Program-made: the position numbers and the translations under genes
The notes under the pieces: model-generated
Told to the model about the DNA's origin: nothing
Seen by the model: only the letters and a program-made list of their open reading frames with translations
The model's database searches: none
NCBI RefSeq assembly: GCF_004138325.1
Contig: NZ_SBLB01000009.1
Location: 186,001-250,000, forward strand
Length of the DNA stretch: 64,000 nt
Source: Spirosoma sordidisoli
Lineage (GTDB): Bacteria > Bacteroidota > Bacteroidia > Cytophagales > Spirosomataceae
Direction: 5' to 3'
Shown here: piece by piece, positions 24,546 to 34,146 of the stretch
Layout of the letters: each line of letters begins with the position of its first letter
Numbering within the stretch: the first letter of the stretch is position 1

Positions 24546-27314
24546 ATGACCGACTGCCTGTCTGCCCTACCCTCTTCGTTTTCAGTTTCCTCCGGTACCG
24601 CAACCGGGCGTGCCGCCAAAAGCCTGGCCTCGTTACTAGTTCGTACTCTGATTGGCGGCCTGGGCAGTCTGTTCTTCATGAGGTCAGTAAGCGCACAAAC
24701 CCCGGGTACACCCGTTGATCTGAAGACGGAACATCTGGTCAATCCGCTTGGTATCGACGCTACAACACCCCGATTCTCGTGGCGGTTACAGGATCCGAGA
24801 CGGGGAGCCCGACAAACCGCCTGGCAGATACAGGTAAGCACCGACTCGCTGGAGCCTGGCCGGGGAGCCGGAAACAGCTGGCAACCCGCCCGACAGGCAT
24901 CCGACCAGACGCTGGTAACCTATTCTGGTAAACCCCTTCGTCCGTTTACCGCCTACTTCTGGCGAGTCACGGCCTGGGATCAGGATGGTAAGCCACATAC
25001 GTCGGCAACGGCCCGATTTGAAACCGGACTTATGCATCCGAAAAACTGGCAGGGTGCCTGGATCAGCGACGGGGCCGACGAAACCATAAAACCAGCTCCT
25101 TATTTCCGGAAAGTGTTTCAGACGGGTAAAACGATCCGGAGCGCCCGGGCTTACGTAGCGACAGGCGGGCTGTACGAGCTTTATCTGAACGGACAAAAGA
25201 TAGGCAACCACCGGCTCGACCCCATGTACACCCGCTTCGACCGCCGGGTTCTGTATGTGACGTACGACGTAACGAAGCAGTTCAGGACCGGTGCCAATGC
25301 GCTGGGCGTTTTGCTGGGTAATGGCTGGTACAATCATCAGTCAACGGCGGTATGGTATTTTCACAAAGCCCCCTGGCGTAACCGGCCCACCTTCTGCCTC
25401 GATCTGCGGATCACCTACGACGATGGCAGCGTTGAGACCATATCCTCCGGTACAGACTGGAAAACCAGCCTCAGTCCAATCCGCTTCAACAGCATCTACA
25501 CGGCCGAACGGTACGACGCGCGCCTGGAGCAGCCCGGCTGGAATCAGGTAAATTTTGACGATACAAAATGGACTGCCGCTAAAATCAGGTCGGCCCCATC
25601 CGCCAACATCGTAGCGCAGGTTATGCACCCGATCCGAAATGTGGAAGCGATACCGGCCCGCAGCCTGACCAAACTAAACGATACGACCTATGTGTTCGAC
25701 CTGGGCCGCAACATAGCCGGGGTCAGCCAGATTCGCGTGCAGGGTCCGGCGGGCACTACCCTCCGGTTGAAACATGCCGAGCGACTAACGAAAGACGGAC
25801 GGGCCGATCAGTCGAATATCGACATGCATTACCGACCTACCGATCAGAGCGACCCGTTCCAGACCGATGTAATCACGCTCAGCGGTCGGGGTGAGGAAAC
25901 ATTCATGCCTCACTTCAACTACAAAGGGTTTCAGTACGTAGAGGTCACCAGTACGCAACCCGTAACCCTCACTCAACAGAGTCTGACGGGGTATTTTATG
26001 CATAGCGACGTGCCCGCTACGGGTCAGGTGAACTCGGCCAATCCAGCCTTGAACAAAATCTGGCAGGCAACCAACAACTCGTACCTGTCAAACCTGTTCG
26101 GCTACCCGACCGACTGCCCACAACGGGAGAAAAACGGCTGGACCGGCGATGCCCACATTGCCGTTGAGACCGGTTTATACAACTTCGATGGCATCACCAT
26201 CTATGAAAAATGGCTGGCCGATCACCGCGATGAACAGCAGCCGAACGGCGTATTGCCTTCGATCATCCCCACCGGCGGTTGGGGGTACGACTGGGGGAAC
26301 GGCCCCGACTGGACCAGCACCATTGCGCTGATTCCCTGGAACGTATACCTGTTTTACGGCGACAAAAAAATCCTGATCGACAATTACGACGCCATCAAAC
26401 GGTACGTTGATCACCTCGAAGCCAGTAGCCCCAACAACCTGACAAGCTGGGGCCTGGGCGACTGGGTGCCCGTAAAATCTAAAGCCCCCGTTGAGCTGAC
26501 CTCGTCGATCTATTACTACACGGATACCCGCATACTGGCCAACATAGCCAGACTCCTCAACCGAACCGACGATTACACCCATTATTCATCCCTGGCGGCC
26601 CGCATCCGACAGGCAATTAACGCCAAATACCTGAACCAGACAGCGGCCCGCTACGGGTCGGGGCTCCAAACTGAACTCAGCGCACCGCTCCACTGGGGCC
26701 TGGTACCCGATGGGCTGTCGGCGGCCGTAGCGTCTCAACTGGCTCAGCGGGTCGAAGCCGACCAGGCCCATATCGATGTTGGCCTGCTTGGCACCAAAAC
26801 CATCTTGAATGCACTCAGCGATAACGGCCATGCCGATCTGGCCTACCGGGTCGCTTCGCAGGAAACCTTTCCGTCCTGGGGCTGGTGGATAGCCAATGGA
26901 GCCACTACCCTGTACGAGAACTGGCCTATCGATGCCAAAAGCGATATCTCCCTGAATCATATCATGTTTGGCGAAGTCGGAGCCTGGATGTACAAGGCGT
27001 TGGGTGGTATCAAACCGGACCCCAACGCACCCGGTTTTAAGCACATTCTGCTGAAACCCAACTTTGTAAAAACCCTGGATCATTTTGAGGCCACCCACCA
27101 GGGCCCGCACGGAATGATCCGGTCTGCCTGGCGCCGATCGGGTTCGGGGATTACCTACCTGGTCACCGTACCCCCCAATTCAACGGCTACGCTCTTCCTG
27201 ACGGACGGGCAGGCGTACGCAGACGGGCGACTGCTGAGTCCAACTACAAACGCAGGTGTGTCGGGTCGGCAGTATAGGCTCGTGGCAGGCAGCTATCAGT
27301 TCGAGATTCGATAA
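24546..27314 (+). CDS. Secreted GH78 alpha-L-rhamnosidase
   Basis: The 922-residue protein has an N-terminal export region ending near SVSAQ and the domain order of GH78 enzymes: a beta domain (PVDLKTEHLVNPLGIDATTP, PRFSWRL), a jelly-roll binding domain (ARAYVATGGLYELYLNGQKI), the alpha/alpha-toroid with DCPQREKNGWTGDAH and WGWWIANGATTLYENW, and a C-terminal beta domain. The acidic residues in REKNGWTGDAH and the Glu in LYENW are the expected catalytic area. It removes terminal rhamnose from plant or bacterial glycosides. Its stop is only 10 bp from the convergent end of the next gene. Confidence 0.93.
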   Translation: MTDCLSALPSSFSVSSGTATGRAAKSLASLLVRTLIGGLGSLFFMRSVSAQTPGTPVDLKTEHLVNPLGIDATTPRFSWRLQDPRRGARQTAWQIQVSTDSLEPGRGAGNSWQPARQASDQTLVTYSGKPLRPFTAYFWRVTAWDQDGKPHTSATARFETGLMHPKNWQGAWISDGADETIKPAPYFRKVFQTGKTIRSARAYVATGGLYELYLNGQKIGNHRLDPMYTRFDRRVLYVTYDVTKQFRTGANALGVLLGNGWYNHQSTAVWYFHKAPWRNRPTFCLDLRITYDDGSVETISSGTDWKTSLSPIRFNSIYTAERYDARLEQPGWNQVNFDDTKWTAAKIRSAPSANIVAQVMHPIRNVEAIPARSLTKLNDTTYVFDLGRNIAGVSQIRVQGPAGTTLRLKHAERLTKDGRADQSNIDMHYRPTDQSDPFQTDVITLSGRGEETFMPHFNYKGFQYVEVTSTQPVTLTQQSLTGYFMHSDVPATGQVNSANPALNKIWQATNNSYLSNLFGYPTDCPQREKNGWTGDAHIAVETGLYNFDGITIYEKWLADHRDEQQPNGVLPSIIPTGGWGYDWGNGPDWTSTIALIPWNVYLFYGDKKILIDNYDAIKRYVDHLEASSPNNLTSWGLGDWVPVKSKAPVELTSSIYYYTDTRILANIARLLNRTDDYTHYSSLAARIRQAINAKYLNQTAARYGSGLQTELSAPLHWGLVPDGLSAAVASQLAQRVEADQAHIDVGLLGTKTILNALSDNGHADLAYRVASQETFPSWGWWIANGATTLYENWPIDAKSDISLNHIMFGEVGAWMYKALGGIKPDPNAPGFKHILLKPNFVKTLDHFEATHQGPHGMIRSAWRRSGSGITYLVTVPPNSTATLFLTDGQAYADGRLLSPTTNAGVSGRQYRLVAGSYQFEIR

Positions 27315-27324
27315 GTCTGGAACG

Positions 27325-29037
27325 CTACTGGCGGGTAAGGGAAACTTTGGGGCAAAGCACCGACTCGCAGGGCGAGCAGGACGCGACGGCCACGGTAGTG
27401 CGTACCTGTCGGCAGGCCGTATTGGTCGCATCGCGAATGGTGATCGGATAGGTTGTTGAGTTGTTGGCGCTGAGCTGCCGGCCTGCTCCAACGGTTACGG
27501 CCTGTCCATAGGCCGTACCACCCGCGTTGAGCACAGTTCCGCCCGATCCGTCGCTGTTGGCGTTTAGCACCAGCTCGTACCGACCGCTTCCGTTTACGGC
27601 TGTTGCCTGTACCGTCAGCAGAAAATAATCATCAGCGCTCGTAACATCGGTCCCGTTTGCCTGACACCCGCTCTGGCTAAATGTCTGAACGCTTAGGCTG
27701 CATGAACACGAAGCCGGGGCCGCATAGGTAACCGAAGCCGGTGTACAAGCCGTACTACTGGAGGTTATCGTAACCGTATGGCTGGCCGCATTGGCCGTGA
27801 GACCGGTCAGGGTATAACTCTGCGGGCTGCTGCCACTGGTTGAAACGGTAGTAGAGCGAACCCCGTCGGTAACCGTCAGCTCACCGGAAGCCGCGTTGGT
27901 GAAACTTACGCTCCCGGTGAGCGTGTACTGATTCGTTGCGGGTACACAGGCGCCCGGCGTTGCGGTAACGGCCAGCGTTGGACAGGTCGAGCAGGCCGAT
28001 GGTGAGCAGTCGACAACGATGGCGGCCTGATCGTTCGGGTAGTTGGCACTATAGGTATCGAAGCGGTTGCCCGTTGTGTTCCGATCGCAGAACCGCATAT
28101 TCGTGCCGATGTAGCGGCCGTCATTGGCGGCCCGGCTTACCCCCCCGTTGACCACGATCCGCCCGTTGGTTCCCGTCACGATCTTGGTAATGGACAGGTC
28201 GTATCCCGTAGCAATATCCAGCAGTCCGTTCAGTACAATCGGCCCGTCGATGTTCACCGTGCCTTTCACCGTAATGCAGTTGTTGCTGATAAACTGTTTG
28301 GCTCCCTTATCGCCCGTTCTGAACTCACACCCGAGCGTTCCGTTCTGCGCCGGCACGCAGGTCGTTTGCAGGAGTCCGTTGTTCGTAAACCCGCCATGGT
28401 TGTAGAAGGTGCGATAAACCGTTATCACCCCCGTGCTTTGGTTGATAAATGAATTGGCTTCTGAGTCTTCGAGACTGGAGAATACCATCGTACCTGCGTT
28501 TGTATACGTGGTCGAGTTACCCGCTACGAAGTTGGGCGGTGCCGTGGCGGTTAGGGTTGCCCCGGCTCCATTCGCAAACGTGAACGAACCTCCGGTCGTT
28601 GTCACGGCCGAGTTTGCTGTGAACGTAACCTGCCCGGCGTTGTTGATGAGCAGGCCGGCGTTGATATTGGTTATGTTCGTCGACAGTGAGGCCCCGGCAC
28701 TCACCGCAATGGTCGAATTTCCGTTCAGATTCAGCCCGCCGTTGAGCACAAACGTACCGTTTACCGTGATGGATATACTGTTGGCAGCCAATGCGTTGGT
28801 TTGGGTCCAGGTAACGCCCGGCGCTACGCAGATTCGGATACCTGTTTTGTTCTGATCAATCGAGATATTACCTACGTTGGCCAGGATGCAGAGGGTCTCG
28901 CCCGAATTTAAACTGCTAAAGTCAGTCCCGCTTCCCACACCAGTGTAGGATCGGGTGCAGGTTGTACACTGAGCAACGGCGAGTTGTTTGCCCAGCAGGG
29001 TTATGCACAGAATAAGCAGGTAAAATCTTGTTTTCAT
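27325..29037 (-). CDS. Secreted repetitive adhesin-like protein, Cys-rich
   Basis: The 570-residue protein has a signal peptide (FYLLILCITLLGKQLAVAQ). Residues about 20-330 are rich in short Asn/Gly/Thr/Ser strands (ITVNGTFVLNGGLNLNG, GSFTFANGAGATLTATA) that suggest a right-handed beta-helix. Later residues hold Ig-like repeats (ASGELTVTDGVRSTTVSTSG) and several Cys pairs. No T9SS C-terminal sorting domain is obvious; the end is CESVLCPKVSLTRQ. No catalytic motif is recognised. It lies 44 bp downstream of the P-domain/lysyl-oxidase-like gene on the same strand, so both may form a secreted pair. Confidence 0.72.
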   Translation of the reverse strand: MKTRFYLLILCITLLGKQLAVAQCTTCTRSYTGVGSGTDFSSLNSGETLCILANVGNISIDQNKTGIRICVAPGVTWTQTNALAANSISITVNGTFVLNGGLNLNGNSTIAVSAGASLSTNITNINAGLLINNAGQVTFTANSAVTTTGGSFTFANGAGATLTATAPPNFVAGNSTTYTNAGTMVFSSLEDSEANSFINQSTGVITVYRTFYNHGGFTNNGLLQTTCVPAQNGTLGCEFRTGDKGAKQFISNNCITVKGTVNIDGPIVLNGLLDIATGYDLSITKIVTGTNGRIVVNGGVSRAANDGRYIGTNMRFCDRNTTGNRFDTYSANYPNDQAAIVVDCSPSACSTCPTLAVTATPGACVPATNQYTLTGSVSFTNAASGELTVTDGVRSTTVSTSGSSPQSYTLTGLTANAASHTVTITSSSTACTPASVTYAAPASCSCSLSVQTFSQSGCQANGTDVTSADDYFLLTVQATAVNGSGRYELVLNANSDGSGGTVLNAGGTAYGQAVTVGAGRQLSANNSTTYPITIRDATNTACRQVRTTVAVASCSPCESVLCPKVSLTRQ

Positions 29038-29081
29038 GCGTCAAGTAATTAATAGTATCACAAGCCGATCGGTACGACCCG

Positions 29082-30476
29082 CTATTGTTGTCTGCTGATG
29101 CGGACAGGCATGGTAAACCGGTTGTTGGCGCGGGACTTTTCCCGGTACTGCCCCTCCGGGTCAATGACTATCTCGAGCCAGTACGTACCTGATTTCAGGC
29201 CTTTGGGCAGTTGTATATACTGACCTTCGTACATCATGCCATACGTGTCGTATCCGCCAACGCTGATGCCCTGCCGCGAGGCCTGGCAACTGGCGTACGA
29301 TCCCAGCCCGTAGTTGGCCAGGTTTTCGGGACCGTAGGTTATGCCCCGGTCCTGGCACAACGTATCGGACGAGCGACAAATACCCGAATCGAACAGGCAG
29401 TAGCTGACCTTTCGGCCGGTGGCCACGACTTTCTCCGCTTCTCGCCCGTTTCGGGTTTTATACCGCTGAACAAGCCGAAACTCGACCCAGTCGTCGGCAT
29501 GGTAATGATTATGTCCCGGTTTTTCGTCGAAATAATTGGTCCCGGCGGGGTAGTCGTGCCAGCTGAGGCTGTCGGCCTGCCGGCTATATACCCGCTGATA
29601 CAGGCGTTGTCGGGCCAGGGTACCGTCTGCACAGCGGCTCCCCGAATCCACGCGCTGCTGCTGGCAGTACCATTCCCGATTGCCAACCGTTTCCATGGGC
29701 CCATCGCCAATATTCGCAATGGAGGCCGCAAAGCGTAACTGCCCGGGGTAGGTCGGATCATTCCAGGCATATTCTTTGATCTGCGCCCGGGTAAACGAGC
29801 CGATGATTACCAGATCGGGAAGCAGCTGGCAGTCGCTCCGATCGGTTGAGCACCGGCAAGCGGCCGGATTCTGGAACGAACAGGGGGTTTTCTCATCATT
29901 GGGCATCGGGTTCGCACCGAATTCCAGCGTCACGTAAGTCAGCACGCCCCCCTCCCCTTTCCGCAGATCGGTAATCAGCAGATACCAGGTCCCGTTCGGG
30001 TTCTGCCCATCGTTCAAAAAGCGAAACCGGCCATCCGGACTGTACTCCCCGGCAAACGGGGCACTAGCCTGGTGGATGTACCCCGAAAATCCATTCGACC
30101 GAAAACAGGTATTGGCAAAGTCGGCCCCCTGGTCTCCCCCATTCCGGTTACTCAGCCATATGCTTTGCCCACTGGGCGCAACCAGTTCTATTTTTAGATC
30201 AGACGTACGACTGTGCTGAATATTGAAACAGACTTTCATCAGCCCGTATTCAGCGTCGATGCGCGTGGGTAAGTGATCGACCCGTATGGGTATAGAATCG
30301 GCCCGAACGCTGGTGTCAAAGTCGGTCAGCGTACGGCCGCGACTAATAAACTGTTGGGCCAGGCACTCCCCTACCGACGCTAGCACCAGTAGTAGCATAC
30401 TTACCCACCCGGAAAACGTCTCTACCCGGTAATAGCGGAGGTAGTACCTGTAGTCTTTCGGTATAGATTTGATCAT
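29082..30476 (-). CDS. P-domain plus lysyl-oxidase-like secreted protein
   Basis: ATG 30476 gives 464 residues; a TTG at 30515 is the longer alternative. A signal segment (GWVSMLLLVLASVGECLAQ) is followed by a proprotein-convertase P-like beta-sandwich at about 50-185 (CFNIQHSRTSDLKIELVAPS, NPNGTWYLLITDLRKGEGG). The C-terminal half resembles bacterial lysyl oxidases: the copper-type cluster GHNHYHADDWVEFRL, then GRKVSYCLFDSG, ISVGGYDTYGMMYEGQYIQL and YWLEIVIDPEGQYREKSRAN. Lysyl oxidases make aldehydes from amines with copper and a Lys-Tyr quinone; here activity is not shown. Many Cys residues suggest an exported disulfide-rich protein. Confidence 0.8.
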   Translation of the reverse strand: MIKSIPKDYRYYLRYYRVETFSGWVSMLLLVLASVGECLAQQFISRGRTLTDFDTSVRADSIPIRVDHLPTRIDAEYGLMKVCFNIQHSRTSDLKIELVAPSGQSIWLSNRNGGDQGADFANTCFRSNGFSGYIHQASAPFAGEYSPDGRFRFLNDGQNPNGTWYLLITDLRKGEGGVLTYVTLEFGANPMPNDEKTPCSFQNPAACRCSTDRSDCQLLPDLVIIGSFTRAQIKEYAWNDPTYPGQLRFAASIANIGDGPMETVGNREWYCQQQRVDSGSRCADGTLARQRLYQRVYSRQADSLSWHDYPAGTNYFDEKPGHNHYHADDWVEFRLVQRYKTRNGREAEKVVATGRKVSYCLFDSGICRSSDTLCQDRGITYGPENLANYGLGSYASCQASRQGISVGGYDTYGMMYEGQYIQLPKGLKSGTYWLEIVIDPEGQYREKSRANNRFTMPVRISRQQ

Positions 30477-30964
30477 TTCTCCCGTAAAACTAGGCTGGCA
30501 GGCATGACTGGTCAAACGTTACTTCTACATGATGTGGGAGATAGTTGATCAATAGACAAGAATCATGCCGTAGCAACCTATTCCTCAATTGATTATATCC
30601 AGAATTCATTTAAGTATATTTTTTGATTTATATGTATCTAAACCACTAATTTATGAAACTTTTAAGTAGTGAGTTAACTTTACAACGGCTAATCAGCTGA
30701 ATGAAAGTTTAGCCAGCCTGGCAACAACCCCTGTACCTCATTTTCACCCAGCTGCTTACCCCAATTAAGCTGCTTGTCTAGTACATGACTTCTAGTTTCC
30801 CTCACCAACAGGTATTCCTCTCTTCGTCCATAACTGGACAATCTTGTCCAGTTATGGACGAAGAGACCGACTTTGCTTTCGTTTAGCCTGCTGACACTCA
30901 ACAGTCACCGTTTGTGGCACAGCAGTTGTCTATACACGTTTAACCAATCGACCCAAAACACGTC
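30477..30964. other. Intergenic region with a long perfect palindrome
   Basis: No gene is supported. The AT-rich part at 30,590-30,690 has no recognisable gene. 30819-30866 is a 23-bp-arm perfect inverted repeat with a 2-base centre (listed separately). The region separates the lysyl-oxidase-like gene from the DUF5694-like gene and begins the plasmid-maintenance region. Confidence 0.55.
30819..30866. repeat. Perfect inverted repeat P1
   Basis: Arms 30819-30841 and 30844-30866 are exact reverse complements (23 bp, 2-base centre). The inner part CATAACTGGACAA resembles the CATAAAGGACA arm shared by palindromes P2-P4 near rep and parB. It lies about 100 bp upstream of the DUF5694-like gene, so a terminator role for that gene is unlikely. 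Confidence 0.8.
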
Positions 30965-31831
30965 ATGAACGTTCGTTTCTGTCTATTTGCCAGCCTACTC
31001 ACCTTCACACTTACGGCAGGTCTGGCCCAGCAAAAATCCTCTAAAACACAGATTATACTGCTTGGCAGTGCCCACTTTGGGCAGGAGAGTTTTTACAAAG
31101 ATGCACCCATGGCCGACCTCTTTCAGGAGAACCGCCAGCGGGAAGTCGACCAGGTGAACGCCAAACTAGCGCGGTTCAAACCCGACCTGATTCTGATTGA
31201 GCGTGAGCCGGGCGAACAGGCCCAGGTTGATAGTCTGTATGGCCTTTATAAGTCGAACCGATTGTCGTTCCGGGACCTATCCCACGGCCGGGCCGAACAA
31301 TACCAGATCGCGTATGCGCTCGCCAAGCAACTAAATCTACCGTCGGTCTTCGGCGTTGATTATTACATCGGCACATCGAATCGGATTCTCAATCAGGGGC
31401 AGCACATTGATTATTACCTGAACGAACTCAAAGCCTTCAGCGATTTGGGCAACAGCGTTATTGGTGCCTTTCGGGCAGGAACGATGCGTTTACCCGATTT
31501 CCTGATCAAGCTTAACTCGCCCCAGGTACTGCAGGAAACGTACCGCGTCATGTACATCACGCCGGCTAAAGTCAGGCAGGGAAAACTGAACACGAAAGAC
31601 CCCTTGCTCGATAGCACCCGTATTTCATCTGATTACGTAGGGGCCGATTTCATCACCTATTTCTACAGTCGAGAATTGCGCATCTATTCGAATATCGTCA
31701 ACCGTCAACTGGCTGAAAAAAAGCAACGGATTCTGGTTGTCATGGGACAGCGCCATGCTGCCGTCCTGACCAAACTGTTCGAAAACGACCCCGACTACGA
31801 AATCGTACCCGTTGAGAAATACCTGCGGTAA
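30965..31831 (+). CDS. DUF5694-like secreted protein (TraB/GumN-related)
   Basis: The 288-residue protein has a signal peptide (FCLFASLLTFTLTAGLAQQ). Motifs IILLGSAHFGQES near the start, FKPDLILIEREP, and MGQRHAAVLTKLFENDPDYE near the end fit the DUF5694 family, which resembles TraB/GumN proteins that keep a G-x-x-H and a late G-x-x-H motif. A metal-dependent hydrolase role has been proposed for that superfamily; it is unproven here. It sits between palindromes P1 and P2, adjacent to the replication genes. Confidence 0.75.
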   Translation: MNVRFCLFASLLTFTLTAGLAQQKSSKTQIILLGSAHFGQESFYKDAPMADLFQENRQREVDQVNAKLARFKPDLILIEREPGEQAQVDSLYGLYKSNRLSFRDLSHGRAEQYQIAYALAKQLNLPSVFGVDYYIGTSNRILNQGQHIDYYLNELKAFSDLGNSVIGAFRAGTMRLPDFLIKLNSPQVLQETYRVMYITPAKVRQGKLNTKDPLLDSTRISSDYVGADFITYFYSRELRIYSNIVNRQLAEKKQRILVVMGQRHAAVLTKLFENDPDYEIVPVEKYLR

Positions 31832-31858
31832 GCTGGTACCGATTTGCTCACATAATCA

Positions 31859-31903
31859 GTATTGGGGTCATAAAGGACATTTTGTCCTTTATGACCCCAA
31901 TAC
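31859..31903. repeat. Perfect inverted repeat P2 (core CATAAAGGACA)
   Basis: Arms 31859-31879 and 31883-31903 are exact reverse complements (21 bp) around TTT. The inner arm CATAAAGGACA and its complement TGTCCTTTATG are shared with P3 and, with two changes, P4. It starts 28 bp after the DUF5694-like stop codon. Confidence 0.85.
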
Positions 31904-32443
31904 GTTTAATTTACCTTCTGAACATATCCACCCGTACCAATACACTTACATCTGCAGGCCTGCCATCTCAATTCTAAACGGCGCTGCAGGGGCCATAATC
32001 ATCTAGAATAAATCATCTTCGGCGGGCTGCTACAGATCCAAATTGCGACACATCCGGCTAATTATATCTGATCGTTGCTTTACAGAATAGGCCGTTAGCC
32101 GGGTTCTCGACGCTATTGCGCCACCCATCAGGTGTAGATGGTTTCTGAGCTCTGTTCATAATCAAATAATAGACTACACAATCGAAATTATTGATTAATT
32201 AGTAGATGTTTTAGTGCTGTTTTTTGGACTTTTTAGCTTTTTCAGCCCCAGCCGGTACCAATAGACTTACAATAGATTTTAACTAAAATAGCTATTCTTA
32301 TTTTCACAACTACTTGTGGCCAATTACAGTATTTTTTGATAGCGATCATCGGTACTATTTACCATTGCACGCTTTTATCGAGTGGGCATAAAACATCAAC
32401 AATTATCTCATAATCAGCATATAATGCCTTATTTTTCGTTTTG

Positions 32444-32502
32444 CTAGCCAGGTTTCTGAGCATAAAGGACAAAATGTCCTTTATGCTCAGAAACCTGGCT
32501 AG
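32444..32502. repeat. Perfect inverted repeat P3 (core CATAAAGGACA)
   Basis: Arms 32444-32471 and 32475-32502 are exact reverse complements (28 bp) around AAA. Its central 25 bases are the exact reverse complement of those of P2. It lies 6 bp beyond the rep stop codon, where a terminator could also be expected; no T-run follows it on the rep strand beyond AAAACGAAAAAT-type sequence. Confidence 0.85.
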
Positions 32503-32508
32503 ATACCG

Positions 32509-34011
32509 TTATTTGATAAAATAAGGGATACCATTTTCGTTGAAACCAATCTGGACTCCGAACTCCCGTTCGGCAATTTTCTGGAAGGTTAGGCGCCGGT
32601 CATAGGCAGTATGGTTATTTACCCAGTAACTCCCGATCTCACTTTTGGCCAGATCGGTGGGCTGGCCACCAGATTCGAAGTAAACAGGATTATTCGCCTG
32701 GGTCGTCAGCAGTTGATCGAGCAATGGAGTGCGGGCATCTTCTGTCATTTTATCGAAGGCCTGCAAAAAGTAAGTATGCTCCCGGCGCTCAAAATCAGTA
32801 ATGATTAACTGCATCCGCTCCTGCTCTGCCTGCTCCTGTTGCTTCTGTTGTAAACGAGCTCGTTCGCTTTGTCGTTTGCCTTCTTTCTTCAGCCGAAATC
32901 CCTTGTATCGGGCAAACGTTTCGGGAGTGAAAAAGGCTACACTTTTGGCCTTTGCTTTGGTATCGATCAAACCTGTGAATGCGTCCAGCACCGTATCCCG
33001 GCCATGCTCGGTTACGTAACCATCAATTAGTAGTTTGCTGGTGAGCGCATCGGGTCGGTCTTCAATCCAGATCTCTTTGAAGAGTTCATAGAGCTCCGCA
33101 AACTCGGCTACGGTCAGTTCGGGTGAAGCGGCTGGTACAGGTTCAGCCGCCGGCTCGGGTTGGGGCTCGTATTCGGTTGTGAGTTCAGGCCCGGTTTCGG
33201 GCGGACCTTCCGGAACGGGTAGAATTTTGGTTTTATCCTTTGGCTTGATAAAGAAGATCAGCCCGGTAACTCTGGGTTTCTGGCCCTGTAAGTTTTCACC
33301 AACTTTCTGATACGACAGCCTGATATCGGTCTTTTCGTTGATCTCCTCCAGCGCCGGCATCAGTACGTACTTCTCGAAGGCGGCAAACCGCTGGTACCCG
33401 CTGGTGTTATACCCGAAGCGTTCTTTGAACCGTACCAAATCACTTTCATACCGGCCGTAATTGAGCCACGATTTGAAGAACGGATATAGTTTAATTGCCT
33501 GCGCATTCTGAAGCTTGTGGACGTTCTGTTTTAGAAAGCTGTAATTGCCTTTCTCTTTAACATCGAGGATGATTTTAACCAGCTTTTCGTGAACCTGTAC
33601 CTGAATGGTGCTGCTCTTGTGATCGTGCGTCGAGAAGGCTACGATAGGGCTGCGGTGTTCTCCTTTCTCGTCTTTCCATTTCAGGATGGTTGTCTGCAAG
33701 GTTTCTACCGACGTGATCAGGTGCTGGTAGTTCTTGGACTTGGCCGCGCCAATATCTTTCAGGAAATCTTTGATGACGATCTCGATCGTGATGTTCTGGT
33801 TGTTGGCAACGCCAACAAGGTGCTCGGGTTTGAGCCTGGATACAATCTCGTAAAAGACCTTGGGGGTGTAGATTTCCGTTATTGTCTTCTGCTCTGATTT
33901 CGAAATAGCCCGAACGAATTTTGGACTCGCGAGCGGGTTATTCATGATAATGTACTCCGGGTTCTGCTGAAGAGCCTCTATGTCTTTTCGGGTGTCGGGC
34001 TTATCACTCAT
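32509..34011 (-). CDS. Rep_3-family (RepB-like) plasmid replication initiator
   Basis: ATG 34011 gives 500 residues; a longer frame to 34107 would run through the inverted half-iterons that look like the rep operator, so the inner start is preferred. The N-terminal 290 residues have the two winged-helix layout of Rep_3 initiators: NPLASPKFVRAISKSEQKTI, then VHKLQNAQAIKLYPFFKSWL and FKERFGYNTSGYQRFAAFEK, YVLMPALEEINEKTDI, YQKVGENLQGQKPRVTGLIF. A Pro/Glu-rich linker (about 300-325) leads to a charged C-terminal extension with a coiled-coil-like RKEGKRQSERARLQQKQQ region. Eight iterons lie upstream at 34318-34487 and parB-parA beyond them. It would bind iterons to start theta replication. Confidence 0.9.
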   Translation of the reverse strand: MSDKPDTRKDIEALQQNPEYIIMNNPLASPKFVRAISKSEQKTITEIYTPKVFYEIVSRLKPEHLVGVANNQNITIEIVIKDFLKDIGAAKSKNYQHLITSVETLQTTILKWKDEKGEHRSPIVAFSTHDHKSSTIQVQVHEKLVKIILDVKEKGNYSFLKQNVHKLQNAQAIKLYPFFKSWLNYGRYESDLVRFKERFGYNTSGYQRFAAFEKYVLMPALEEINEKTDIRLSYQKVGENLQGQKPRVTGLIFFIKPKDKTKILPVPEGPPETGPELTTEYEPQPEPAAEPVPAASPELTVAEFAELYELFKEIWIEDRPDALTSKLLIDGYVTEHGRDTVLDAFTGLIDTKAKAKSVAFFTPETFARYKGFRLKKEGKRQSERARLQQKQQEQAEQERMQLIITDFERREHTYFLQAFDKMTEDARTPLLDQLLTTQANNPVYFESGGQPTDLAKSEIGSYWVNNHTAYDRRLTFQKIAEREFGVQIGFNENGIPYFIK

Positions 34012-34054
34012 ATCGGTTCTGGTGAATCGCAAGGTGAGGCAATATAAAGTTAAT

Positions 34055-34081
34055 ATGTAAGTTTTACCCAGTTTCTTACAT
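34055..34081 (-). promoter_or_regulatory. Candidate rep operator: inverted half-iterons
   Basis: ATGTAAG (34055-34061) and CTTACAT (34075-34081) form an inverted pair 13 bases apart, 44 bp upstream of the rep ATG. CTTACAT is the 3-prime end of every iteron. In known iteron plasmids Rep dimers repress their own gene by binding inverted half-iterons at the promoter, so this is a good autoregulatory site. Confidence 0.6.
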
Positions 34082-34146
34082 TTTATTATCCTGCCGACAA
34101 ACCGCACAGAATGAGGTCCTGGTGGCGCGTAGTCAATTGAATTGCC

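Larger units (their letters stand above)
31832..32508. other. AT-rich intergenic region between DUF5694 gene and rep
   Basis: No gene is seen. It holds two perfect palindromes, P2 (31859-31903) and P3 (32444-32502), that share an identical 25-base core in opposite orientations. The middle (32,150-32,350) is AT-rich without clear motifs. P2 could terminate the DUF5694 gene and P3 the rep gene, but the shared core suggests a common protein-binding role. Confidence 0.5.

Noticed and set aside
27256..29738. Several plus-strand frames opposite the secreted protein genes
   Set aside because: They are antisense shadows of repetitive coding sequence with no domain signal.
30819..30866. P1 as a simple transcription terminator
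   Set aside because: It lies upstream of the next gene on the plus strand and several hundred bases before the minus-strand gene start, with no T-run.
32444..32502. P3 as a CRISPR repeat or dif-like site
   Set aside because: There is no spacer array, and the arm lengths and 3-base centre do not fit a dif site with a 6-base centre.
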